Source: Hydrogenovibrio kuenenii DSM 12350 (GTDB lineage Bacteria > Pseudomonadota > Gammaproteobacteria > Thiomicrospirales > Thiomicrospiraceae). Taken from it: a stretch of 64,000 nucleotides of DNA. Positions 54,268-63,232 of this stretch are shown one piece after another. The first letter of the stretch is position 1. Each line of letters starts with the position of its first letter. Under the pieces are notes generated by a model. It was not told the DNA's origin. It saw only the letters and a list, made by a program, of their open reading frames with translations, and searched no databases. The position numbers and the translations under genes are program-made. The stretch is taken from assembly GCF_000526715.1 (NCBI RefSeq), contig NZ_JAGP01000001.1:62001-126000 (forward strand). Direction: 5' to 3'.

Positions 54268-54663
54268 ATGATTGTAAGAAATTTATATGATGACATTATC
54301 GGCACAGATGCGGATGTTGATTCCGAACAATGGACCAGTCGTCGCTTATTGCTGGCAAAAGACGGTATGGGTTTTTCTTTCCACGACACCATTATCAAAG
54401 AAGGTGAAGTTTGCCATTTCTGGTACAAAAACCATTTGGAAGCGGTTTATTGTATTGCCGGAGAAGGTGAGATTTATGATAAAGCTACGGGCATTACTCA
54501 CCCTATTCGTGAAGGAACGATTTACGCATTAAACGAGCATGACCGCCATATCCTGAGTGCAAATAAAGGATCTGAACTTCGTCTTGTTTGTGCCTTTAAT
54601 CCGCCAGTTACTGGGCGTGAACAACATGATGAAGATGGTTCTTACCTGTTGGTAAAGGAATAA
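54268..54663 (+). CDS. ectC: Ectoine synthase
   Basis: EctC, a 131-residue cupin, cyclises N-gamma-acetyl-diaminobutyrate to ectoine. Metal-ligand and substrate motifs include FHDTIIKEGEVCHFWYKNHL, VYCIAGEGEIYD and ALNEHDRHILSANKG, then CAFNPPVTGREQHDEDGSY near the end. It follows ectB by 55 bases. No ectD gene is nearby, so 5-hydroxyectoine is not indicated by this window. Confidence 0.97.
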   Translation: MIVRNLYDDIIGTDADVDSEQWTSRRLLLAKDGMGFSFHDTIIKEGEVCHFWYKNHLEAVYCIAGEGEIYDKATGITHPIREGTIYALNEHDRHILSANKGSELRLVCAFNPPVTGREQHDEDGSYLLVKE

Positions 54664-54672
54664 TCACTCGTC

Positions 54673-56154
54673 ATGTCACAAAAAAAAGAACAATCTGACG
54701 GTAGGCTGTTAAGCGTCGAGAAAATCGGCGGTACGTCGATGAGTGACTATCAAGCGGTTCGGGACAATATTGTTCTTTATCCTGAGAGTCCTTATCAACG
54801 CATTCTTGTTGTGTCCGCCTATGGCGGCATGACGAATGATCTTCTTGAGCACAAAAAGACCGGGCAACCGGGTGTTTACGCATTGTTTGCGCATAATGAT
54901 GCAGATGATGATGGCCTAGAAGATGAAGAAATATCTTGGCGAGATGCTTTGGAAGCTCTGTCGGAGAAAATGCAGGCATTTAATGATGAACTTTTTGAGG
55001 ATGCAGATTTAAAAGCATCAGCAAATGCATTCATTATTGAGCGTATTAAGCACACCGAGAAATTGCTGTCACACTTGCAGAACCTTTGTCTTCATGGACA
55101 TTTTACATTAGACGATCATTTGCTCACGGTTCGAGAGCTTCTTGCCAGTATTGGGGAAGCGCATAGTGCCTGGAACTTGACCAAGCTTTTGCAAGCCGAA
55201 GGTGTCAATACATGCTGGGTTGATTTAACTGGCTGGCAGGATGATGAAAAACTGCCATTGGATGAAGTGATTCGTAACAAGCTTTGTGATCTAGATTTTG
55301 ACAAAGTGTTGCCGATTGTCACCGGCTATGCGCACTGTGAAGAAGATCTGATGAATACGTTTGATCGTGGTTATAGTGAAATGACGTTCAGTCGTATTGC
55401 TGTTTTGTGTCAAGCGACCCAAGCGGTTATTCATAAAGAGTATCACCTGAGTAGTGCAGACCCACGCTTAGTGGGTGAAGATCAAGCGGTTCCTATTGGT
55501 AAAACCAATTATGACATTGCAGACCAATTGGCAAATCTGGGTATGGAAGCTATTCATCCAAAAGCGGCGAAAGGGCTTCGCCAAGCGCAGATTCCGCTGC
55601 TGATTAAAAACACGTTTGAGCCAGACCATCACGGTACGATTATTCGAGAAGATTATGTCAGTCAGTTCCCTCAAGTGGAAATTATTGCTGGCCGTCACAA
55701 GATTCTCGCATTAGAAATCTTTGATCCGGAAATGATGGGTCAGCAAGCCGAGTATGAAAGAGCTGTTTTGGACATTACACAACGTATGAAATGCCAAGTT
55801 TTGACCAAAGATTTTAATGCCAATACCATCACGTTATATTTACAAGCTTCTTTGAAAGTCACTAAGCGTTTGGCTACCCAATTAGGGGAACGTTTACCTA
55901 CGGCAAAAATCTCGACTAGTAAGGTTTCTTTAGTTTCTGCCATGGGTAGTGATATGCGTATAAAAGGTCTATTGGCAAAAGCGGTACAGACCTTATATGA
56001 AGCGGATATCAATATTCAAGCGTTGCATCAAAACTTACGTCAGGTAGAGATGCAATTTTTGGTCAGAGAGCAAGATTTTGAGCGTGCGGTTAAACGACTG
56101 CATGAAAGTTTAATCGAAGTTCATAATCATGGAAAAGCGATATGGGAACACTAA
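54673..56154 (+). CDS. ask_ect: Ectoine-dedicated aspartate kinase
   Basis: Aspartate kinase of the type clustered with ect genes (Ask_Ect), 493 residues. The N-terminal kinase domain (about 10-340) starts SVEKIGGTSMSDYQAV and has VSAYGGMTNDLLEHK; two C-terminal ACT domains follow (SLVSAMGSDMRIKGLLAKAV and a second region). Dedicated copies are usually less inhibited by lysine and threonine, which would keep aspartyl phosphate flowing to ectoine; that regulation is inferred. It starts 9 bases after ectC, and the next gene overlaps its end by 13 bases. Confidence 0.94.
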   Translation: MSQKKEQSDGRLLSVEKIGGTSMSDYQAVRDNIVLYPESPYQRILVVSAYGGMTNDLLEHKKTGQPGVYALFAHNDADDDGLEDEEISWRDALEALSEKMQAFNDELFEDADLKASANAFIIERIKHTEKLLSHLQNLCLHGHFTLDDHLLTVRELLASIGEAHSAWNLTKLLQAEGVNTCWVDLTGWQDDEKLPLDEVIRNKLCDLDFDKVLPIVTGYAHCEEDLMNTFDRGYSEMTFSRIAVLCQATQAVIHKEYHLSSADPRLVGEDQAVPIGKTNYDIADQLANLGMEAIHPKAAKGLRQAQIPLLIKNTFEPDHHGTIIREDYVSQFPQVEIIAGRHKILALEIFDPEMMGQQAEYERAVLDITQRMKCQVLTKDFNANTITLYLQASLKVTKRLATQLGERLPTAKISTSKVSLVSAMGSDMRIKGLLAKAVQTLYEADINIQALHQNLRQVEMQFLVREQDFERAVKRLHESLIEVHNHGKAIWEH

Positions 56155-57104
56155 ATAGTGTCATTAAAACAGGGATGTTACTAGCGGGTTTACTCATGAT
56201 GAGTAATGCTGTTTTGGCGGCAGATACTTCTGCGCAGTCAGCTAAGGTTGCATCATCTGCACAAGATAAACAGGTGGAAAAAGCGGTCGATCACCTGAAA
56301 AAACCTTTATATACGCCGTTTATTGAAAGGTATGTATTGGATGACCTTAAGCAATTGCGTGTCGATATGAATAATCTGCGGGTGGATATGACCAAAGAAG
56401 TTACCGATCGCGAATTAACGGCAACCAATCGTGCAGTCAACTATGCGACGGATACTGTCACCTATTTCTTTTATTTGATCGCCGGGATCAGTTCGGTGTT
56501 GCTACTGGTTGGTTGGACTTCTTTACGGGAAGTTAAGGAGCGAGTACTTAACCTTGCGGATTCTAAAGTTAATGCGGTGGTGTCACAGTATGAAGGCCGG
56601 TTAGCTAAGCTGGAACAAGACCTACAAAAGAAATCCGTCGGTATCTACAATGCGCAGAAGAAGCTGGAACAACATCAGGATATTCATAGTCTCTGGTTGA
56701 AAGCCGGCCAGGAACAGATATTGAGTAATCGCTTGGATATCTATGACCAGATTTTGGAGTTGGATCCGGAAAATGGTGAAGCCATGACCTATAAGGCCGA
56801 CGTTGCGCTAGAAATGGATGAACCACAATGGGCGATAAATTTGTGTAATCAGGCATTGAGTGTTGATCCGGAAAACAAGCATGCGTTCTATCAGCTTGCA
56901 GGTGCCTATACCTTACTTGATCAACCCAATGAAGCTTTATCAAATCTTGAAAAAGCGCTCAAGGATGCCGAAGGGATGGCAGACGAAGTCGTCAATGATC
57001 CCATATTTGCAAGTCTACTCGACAATCCAAAATTCAAAGAACTATTGAGTATTGGTGGTGAAAATGTGCAAGGCGAGTCAGACACACCACAACCCAAAAC
57101 CTAA
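56142..57104 (+). CDS. Unknown exported TPR protein with one membrane anchor
   Basis: A 320-residue protein with a signal peptide (about 1-26, VLA), a helical periplasmic segment, a membrane segment (about 108-128, TYFFYLIAGISSVLLLVGWT), a coiled coil (about 130-180) and TPR repeats (about 190-275; MTYKADVALEMDEPQWAINL, NEALSNLEKAL). The start overlaps the stop of the aspartate kinase gene by 13 bases, so it is translated from the same message. It may assemble with the symporter that follows, 12 bases later, but no homologue function is known to me. Confidence 0.8.
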   Translation: MGTLNSVIKTGMLLAGLLMMSNAVLAADTSAQSAKVASSAQDKQVEKAVDHLKKPLYTPFIERYVLDDLKQLRVDMNNLRVDMTKEVTDRELTATNRAVNYATDTVTYFFYLIAGISSVLLLVGWTSLREVKERVLNLADSKVNAVVSQYEGRLAKLEQDLQKKSVGIYNAQKKLEQHQDIHSLWLKAGQEQILSNRLDIYDQILELDPENGEAMTYKADVALEMDEPQWAINLCNQALSVDPENKHAFYQLAGAYTLLDQPNEALSNLEKALKDAEGMADEVVNDPIFASLLDNPKFKELLSIGGENVQGESDTPQPKT

Positions 57105-57116
57105 AAGTACGGCATT

Positions 57117-58538
57117 ATGATTTTAATAACCTTTCTCTTTTTTCTTGGCCTGTTCTTTTTGATTGGGGTGGCGACCTATTTCTTTTCCAAAAACACCACA
57201 GAGGATTATCTTGTAGCAGGTAAACAAGTGCATCCAGCGCTCGTCGGACTATCCGCAGTCGCTACCAACAATAGTGGGTTTATGTTTATCGGAATGATTG
57301 GTGCAACCTACAGTATGGGGTTGTCATCGATTTGGTTGATGATTGGTTGGATTGTCGGGGATATGCTCGCACAACGCACGACAGTCGGTGCGATTCAAAA
57401 TCATGCCCAAAAAGATGGCGTGCATTCCTTTGGCGGTTTGTTGTTGAACTGGATGGGGCATCATCAATCGCCAAAGGGACATAGATTAAGACAATTGATT
57501 GGGTTGTTGACGATTGTTTTTTTGGTTGTCTATGCCGCTGCACAATTGAAAGCCGGTACCAAAGCTACACAAGTCTTACTGGGCTGGTCTTCGCAAACCG
57601 GGATTTTCTTGGCCGCAGCCATTATTTTTGCTTACAGTTTGGCGGGTGGGTTGAGAGCCTCAATCTGGACGGATGCGGCTCAGTCGGTTGTGATGATTAC
57701 CGGTATGATTTTGATGGTATTTTTCGGAATCACTGCTTTAGGAAGTTTGCCGGAAATTTTGTCGCAATTACACGCTGTGTCTCCTCATTATATGCACTGG
57801 TTTCCCGAGGGAATGACTGGTATTTCAGCAATTTTATTCGTTATAGGTTGGGTGTTTGGTGGCATGGGTGTAATCGGTCAGCCCCATATCGTTATCCGTT
57901 TTATGACGCTACATCCAGAAAGAAAACCAGGTGAAATGCAAGCTTACTATTATGCTTGGTTTATCGCTTTTTATGGATTGACGGTTACCGTTGGTTTATT
58001 AAGTCGTTTGTTGATTCCAACGACTGGAGGGTTCGATGCGGAGTTGGCCTTGCCAACGCTGGCAATTGAGTTGATGCCGAAAATGTTTGCAGGACTGATG
58101 TTGGCTGCGTTATTTGCTGCCACCATGTCAACAGTCGATTCGTTGGTACTTTCCTGCTCGGCTGCTTTAACACGAGATTTGACGCAAAAACCGATAAACA
58201 GTTTGTATTTAACCAAGTTCGCGACGTTCAGTATTATCGTGACCGCCGTCTTGATAGCTATTTCCAACAATCAAACTGTGTTCAAAATGGTGTTGGATGC
58301 TTGGGGCTTGTTAGGTTCTGCATTTGGGCCTCTGATCATTTGGCTGGCGCTGAAGCAGCCTATGGGTCAAAAGTGGGCAGTAGTCACAATTTTATCGGGA
58401 ATTTCTACGTTTGTACTTTTCTCTTACTTTGACTGGATGCCAGAGGTCTACCCAGTTGCATTTGGTATGTTGACTGGGTTGATAGTCGCATTTTTGATGC
58501 CTGCTGTTCCAAACCTTCAAAAACAACCCAACGACTAG
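57117..58538 (+). CDS. Sodium:solute symporter of the PutP type
   Basis: A 473-residue protein with about thirteen membrane segments, of the SSS family. The N-terminus (SAVATNNSGFMFIGMIGATY) and SLAGGLRASIWTDAAQSVVM resemble PutP proline symporters. In an ectoine operon it probably imports a compatible solute such as proline, ectoine or glycine betaine; the substrate cannot be told from sequence. It starts 12 bases after the TPR gene. An AraC-type regulator follows 152 bases later. Confidence 0.87.
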   Translation: MILITFLFFLGLFFLIGVATYFFSKNTTEDYLVAGKQVHPALVGLSAVATNNSGFMFIGMIGATYSMGLSSIWLMIGWIVGDMLAQRTTVGAIQNHAQKDGVHSFGGLLLNWMGHHQSPKGHRLRQLIGLLTIVFLVVYAAAQLKAGTKATQVLLGWSSQTGIFLAAAIIFAYSLAGGLRASIWTDAAQSVVMITGMILMVFFGITALGSLPEILSQLHAVSPHYMHWFPEGMTGISAILFVIGWVFGGMGVIGQPHIVIRFMTLHPERKPGEMQAYYYAWFIAFYGLTVTVGLLSRLLIPTTGGFDAELALPTLAIELMPKMFAGLMLAALFAATMSTVDSLVLSCSAALTRDLTQKPINSLYLTKFATFSIIVTAVLIAISNNQTVFKMVLDAWGLLGSAFGPLIIWLALKQPMGQKWAVVTILSGISTFVLFSYFDWMPEVYPVAFGMLTGLIVAFLMPAVPNLQKQPND

Positions 58539-58690
58539 ATATGAGTCAGGCCTAAAGTGGACAAAAACAATTATTTATCAAATATTTATTGAGGTTTTTA
58601 TTGGGGTTTATTTGAAAGGGTAGTAAACTAATAACCTAGTATTACTCGGGTTTTTACATAAACGGGTATCAGCCACTATAGGTTTGTTTT

Positions 58691-59668
58691 ATGCCCTTAA
58701 ACCCACCACCATGGACTTTCAAGGATTGTGAAATCCATGATGCCAGTGAACAAGCCGCGCTTCAACGTTGGCTACCGCTGAGTTGCCGTCAAATCAGTTC
58801 TGGTCGTTTTCTCGGACATTATAGAGAAGTAGACTTAGGCAGTTTTCTGCTGGTTAACGAATGTCAAAACCAGGATGTTGTCAAAAGTGCAGTGACACCG
58901 CAAGGGGTTTGCACCTTATCCTTTATTGCGAACGAACACAATTTAGAGCGATTTTCACAGTATCGAGGTTCCTCTAAGTCCGCACTTTATCTGTTACCGG
59001 CTGACACCGAGGCGGATATTTTAGCGCCGAAAGATATTGAGACAATCTATGTGAAGTTAAGCCAGGATGTGCTCATGGAAAAGCTTCGGACAGTAAATGA
59101 GCCTTTTTTCCAACTCAATCCTCATTTCCTTCAGGTTTTTCAAGGCGCCAAACATATCGAAAAGCTCACAGAGTCTGTTCGGGTTATGCAATTTCTCGCG
59201 AGTCAGACAATCAACACCCAAGACCTGCTCAAGATGAGAAAGCCTTTCCTTGATCAACTGGTTCTGGCTGTGGATGCCTGTGATTCTGTCATTGGCGGCA
59301 ATGCATTGGATATGGAAGATTGGTATCGAAGGTCGTATATCATCACACAGGCAAAACACTATATTGATGAGTGTTTACACAAAGGAGAGAATGTTTCTGT
59401 CGTTGACCTGTGTGAATACTTTCAAGTGTCTGCTCGAACCCTGCAATACTACTTTCAGGTAGAGTATGGCTTGACCCCAATTTCCTACATCCGTATTGAA
59501 CGTTTAAATCGTGCGAGGGCTGATTTGTTGAACCCTGTTCGATCGGATGTAACAGTCACTGAAATTGCTACACAGTGGGGCTTTTATCATCTCAGTCAAT
59601 TTTCAAAAGACTACTTTTCTTTCTTTGGCGAAAAACCCTCTCAAACTTTAGGTAACGCGCTAGGTTAA
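58691..59668 (+). CDS. AraC-family transcriptional regulator
   Basis: A 325-residue regulator with an N-terminal sensing domain of about 210 residues and a C-terminal AraC DNA-binding domain (about 220-322). The first helix-turn-helix is ENVSVVDLCEYFQVSARTLQYYFQ and the second VTVTEIATQWGFYHLSQFSKDY (in part), with FGEKPSQTL at the end, as in AraC. It could regulate the preceding symporter or another system. No ribosome binding site is obvious. It converges on the tpsA gene with only 6 bases between the stops. Confidence 0.92.
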   Translation: MPLNPPPWTFKDCEIHDASEQAALQRWLPLSCRQISSGRFLGHYREVDLGSFLLVNECQNQDVVKSAVTPQGVCTLSFIANEHNLERFSQYRGSSKSALYLLPADTEADILAPKDIETIYVKLSQDVLMEKLRTVNEPFFQLNPHFLQVFQGAKHIEKLTESVRVMQFLASQTINTQDLLKMRKPFLDQLVLAVDACDSVIGGNALDMEDWYRRSYIITQAKHYIDECLHKGENVSVVDLCEYFQVSARTLQYYFQVEYGLTPISYIRIERLNRARADLLNPVRSDVTVTEIATQWGFYHLSQFSKDYFSFFGEKPSQTLGNALG

Positions 59669-59674
59669 CTACTA

Positions 59675-62600
59675 TTAAATCACCACTTTGTTTAGAATAA
59701 TTTGACTGATTTTGCTCATATCAACGCCCAACTGCTTAAGTGCCTCGAACGAGACTAAAGAAAGTTCTTCTTTTTTAAAGGTGTTTCCGAGTTGAGTTGG
59801 TACATCAATAATGGCTTTACCATCACTAGTGATATGGGTTGTTACATTAATTGGGTTACCCACTTTGTCAGTCAATTGGAATACCACTTTTTTTGCATGG
59901 TCCGCATCCTGATAATTGCTTTGCTCTAATACCTCAGGTAAATCCGCAGAAGAGAAAGGTTCATTTTGTGGAGACATCAATATCATCTGATGACCGACCT
60001 GCATAAAATTAACAGCCCATTTTTTTCCCGAGATGTTCAATGTTGTCGGATTTTGGCGCTGGTCTCGCCAAAGATAATTGTTTTCAAGGCCGTTTAAGAA
60101 GGAAGTGCCGGAACGAGTGTTAATTGTCTGATTCGGAGCTGGGGCACTGTCTGGTTGATTGGAGAAATCTGCTGGATTAAAAGCGGTGTTCTGATTGCTG
60201 CTTGGATCAAGCTTCGGATAATCGCTTGGGCTAGTCGTTGAAGAATTATTTGTTGATTGATTGCTCGCCAAAATATTGGCCGAAGCCGTCGCGCTGGTGG
60301 ATGCTAAGTAATAGTTACCAGCATTCGTTCCCGACAATTGGATATTACTGATATTAACGGTTTTATTGTTCCCCGCGTTTTTATCAACGAAGTTAGCGGT
60401 GCCTTGAATCGACAGCACATCATTAGTGAGTCGGTTGTCGGTGAAGGAAGCAGTTGCAGACGTATTGCCATCATAGGTCTTATTAGCAACTTGATAGTTA
60501 AGAGTCAGTAAGCGTTTTGCAATCGTGAGTTTTGCGGTGCCATAGTTAAAGTAATAATCAGCCGCTGCTCCTTTACTGTAACTGTAGTTCACTACACCTG
60601 TGTCGTTGAAATTATATTGCCCTGCATTCGTCCGCGTTGTGACTGAGGCGGTAACATTGGAAGCCCCAATCCCATCAAGTGAGAAGGGGCTGGCGTTCCA
60701 ACTGCCATAGGTTTGGGAGCTGCTATTGGTGCGGACATAGTAATTGTAGGTGGTGTTGTCGAAATTCTTCAACACCATTAAGTTACTGTTGTTTCCCGTT
60801 TTAGATTTACCCCAGATATTGGTGAAGTCCCAACCCGCGTCGATGAACTTAAATGGGTTTTTCATTTCGGTAGAGGTTAGTCCTGTACCTGTTCCACTGG
60901 ATATACCCGTGACGGAGGTATCCCAAAAACTATTGGAAACTGTTCCTTGAGAGAGTTGCCCCACTAGACCACCTACATATGTAGTTGCCGTTGACGTCAC
61001 CGAGCCACTGGCATAGGAGTTGGTGATGCTGCCCGTGGTAGTCCAGTCTGAAGATCGCACATTTAATCCAACCAGTCCTCCTACATATCCATTCGTGCTA
61101 TTCACACTACCCGTCGCATAGCTGTTTTTAATGGCATTAGCATTTTTGCCGATTAGTCCACCAACGGAAATTTTACCTTTAACCTGTGCTTGACTGTAGG
61201 ACTCATTGATTCTGCTGGCATTATTTCCGACGAGGCCACCGACATTACTTGCAAGTGGCGCAGAGATGTTTACCGTGTTATCGACATAAGAGTGTGATAT
61301 TTTGCCGTTATTGATTGCTTGCCCTGCAATACCACCCGCATTGGCTGTGCCCGTGGCTGTAATTTGAGTGTTTGACACATGAACATTTGAAATGGTTGTT
61401 GACATAGCATAGCCAACTAAGGCTCCAATATTAGCGCTTCCGGTAATGTTAAAGTTAGCTAGCCCTAAATTCTGAATGGTGGCTCCGGAAGTAGTAGCAA
61501 ATATGCCTTTTGCACTGGAGGACGAGTCATTGATGGTTAGATGACTGATGGTGTGGCCTAAGCCATCCAACTTTCCAGTAAAGTATGAGTGTGTTGAAAC
61601 TGTTCCTATTGCAGAAAACCCAGTTCCACCATTCCAAGAGCTGGTAGCAGAGGCATCTATATTAGCACCGAGCACATAGTTGCCTGCAAGATTACCGCTT
61701 ATGCCCTGTAAGTCCTTGCCGGTGGTACTACCTGCTGCGCCTAAAGCGGTAATTACCCTCCAACCGGTTAGTGCGCCGTCCGAACCCTGTTTCGTCCAAA
61801 AATTGAACCCAGTTTGAAGGTTGATTGGTGCATTGATGCTATAGGTTGCAGTATTGCCGGAGGTGACTGAGCCTTGACCATATTCTAAGTACAAATCTCC
61901 GCCTGAACCGCCACGAGCGTTAATGGTTGAGTTGATGGTGATATTGCGTTGTGCAATCAGCTGTAATGAATTGCCACTGCTCCAAGTTATCGTATCATTC
62001 ACAAAGATATCGCCATTACCGGAAGGGTTTGATCCGGAAGTCGACTGAATGTACATGTTACTTGTTGCAAGGATTGAACTTGACAGTGCTCCGGTCATAT
62101 TGCCACCCGAAGCCGCAATGGTATAGTCTCTTGGGTCAATCAACCAAGTACCTGTCTGACCGTTTTGTGCTTGAGTGGTAACTTTTAAATCAGGTTGTGC
62201 CTTAACCGTTGCCGCAGAAGTTTCAATAAACCCACCATTTCCAGTTGTGGGGGCACTGGCATCCAAGGTGCCCGCAGCCGTCACCGTGCCGTTGGTCATG
62301 CCCCCCAACAACAGAATCTTGCCATCTTTTGACGCCAGGGTTTGTGCCTGAACAATCCCATCGTTATTGATTAGGTTTTTATAGATATCATTACGTGCCT
62401 GAGTGGTCATCACCACTAAGCCACCATCGGCTTGAACCAGGCCGCCGTTATGAACAAGCGCATCCACAACCCCCTTATCCACCGACACCTTCATCAAGCC
62501 ATCACCACTGAAGTCTAAGGTGACTTGATCACCAGCCGCTAAAGCGACATTGCCCTGGTTCGATAAGACCGTTCCCTGATTATCAACCTGCTGACCGATA

Positions 62601-63223
62601 AGCGCGACAATCCCGCCATGGGCTTTAATGTAACCAAGGTTTTTAATGGTACCGTTATTCAAGTCCGTTTTAGAGAACTGCAGTTTATTGTTCAAAAAGT
62701 CATCATCACTGATGTTCAGAGTTGAGGCGATTAAGCCGCCAACATCCACCTGAGCGTTTTGCCCAAACACAATGCCGTTCGGATTGATTAGATAAACCTG
62801 ACCATTCGCATTCAGGTGCCCAAGAATCTGACTTGGATTATTATCCAACACACGGTTCAATGACGCACTAGAGATACTCGGTTGAACGAAGTTCACCGTC
62901 GCATTCTCACCGACATTGAAGGTATTCCAGTTAGTAATCAACTTATCAGAGTTCTGTTGGATGGTTAGGGTGTTACCAGACTGACTGATAGCCGCCGACC
63001 CATGAGTGATGTTCGCACCAGTAGGTAGTGCAGAGGAATCAATGGCATAAGCATTCAACGAACAACCCAACAAAAGTGTTGCCAGTGTCAACGCAACATG
63101 AGACTTACCTTTTGCCGAAGAGCCTTCAGCTACGGGAATAAACATCTGTTGAGCATCCGACCACACCAAACGATAAGTGTGGTTCATTGAGGGGCGTTTG
63201 AGTTTATGGTTAGCGTGTTTCAT
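59675..63223 (-). CDS. Two-partner secretion exoprotein (TpsA, FHA-like)
   Basis: A 1182-residue secreted protein. An extended signal peptide (ESPR; MNHTYRLVWSDAQQMFIPVAE) begins at residue 13. The TPS domain (about 62-320) has the anchor NPNGIVFGQNAQVDVGG and follows LNRVLDNNPSQILG. The middle part holds GLUG-like repeats (GGLVGNN, GGLIGKNAN, GGLVGLN, GGLVGQLS). A YDG/MBG-like domain (KTYDGNTSATASFTDNRL) lies near residue 920. The last 150 residues are unrecognised. AAGGAGATAAC precedes the ATG at 63223, making this start likely over the ESPR methionine at 63187. Its TpsB transporter gene lies 9 bases upstream. Confidence 0.9.
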   Translation of the reverse strand: MKHANHKLKRPSMNHTYRLVWSDAQQMFIPVAEGSSAKGKSHVALTLATLLLGCSLNAYAIDSSALPTGANITHGSAAISQSGNTLTIQQNSDKLITNWNTFNVGENATVNFVQPSISSASLNRVLDNNPSQILGHLNANGQVYLINPNGIVFGQNAQVDVGGLIASTLNISDDDFLNNKLQFSKTDLNNGTIKNLGYIKAHGGIVALIGQQVDNQGTVLSNQGNVALAAGDQVTLDFSGDGLMKVSVDKGVVDALVHNGGLVQADGGLVVMTTQARNDIYKNLINNDGIVQAQTLASKDGKILLLGGMTNGTVTAAGTLDASAPTTGNGGFIETSAATVKAQPDLKVTTQAQNGQTGTWLIDPRDYTIAASGGNMTGALSSSILATSNMYIQSTSGSNPSGNGDIFVNDTITWSSGNSLQLIAQRNITINSTINARGGSGGDLYLEYGQGSVTSGNTATYSINAPINLQTGFNFWTKQGSDGALTGWRVITALGAAGSTTGKDLQGISGNLAGNYVLGANIDASATSSWNGGTGFSAIGTVSTHSYFTGKLDGLGHTISHLTINDSSSSAKGIFATTSGATIQNLGLANFNITGSANIGALVGYAMSTTISNVHVSNTQITATGTANAGGIAGQAINNGKISHSYVDNTVNISAPLASNVGGLVGNNASRINESYSQAQVKGKISVGGLIGKNANAIKNSYATGSVNSTNGYVGGLVGLNVRSSDWTTTGSITNSYASGSVTSTATTYVGGLVGQLSQGTVSNSFWDTSVTGISSGTGTGLTSTEMKNPFKFIDAGWDFTNIWGKSKTGNNSNLMVLKNFDNTTYNYYVRTNSSSQTYGSWNASPFSLDGIGASNVTASVTTRTNAGQYNFNDTGVVNYSYSKGAAADYYFNYGTAKLTIAKRLLTLNYQVANKTYDGNTSATASFTDNRLTNDVLSIQGTANFVDKNAGNNKTVNISNIQLSGTNAGNYYLASTSATASANILASNQSTNNSSTTSPSDYPKLDPSSNQNTAFNPADFSNQPDSAPAPNQTINTRSGTSFLNGLENNYLWRDQRQNPTTLNISGKKWAVNFMQVGHQMILMSPQNEPFSSADLPEVLEQSNYQDADHAKKVVFQLTDKVGNPINVTTHITSDGKAIIDVPTQLGNTFKKEELSLVSFEALKQLGVDMSKISQIILNKVVI

Positions 63224-63232
63224 GTTATCTCC

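Noticed and set aside
58539-58690. A promoter or riboswitch before the AraC gene
   Set aside because: The sequence is AT-rich and repetitive (GGTTTTTATTGG-like) but no sigma-70 pair or aptamer fold was evident.
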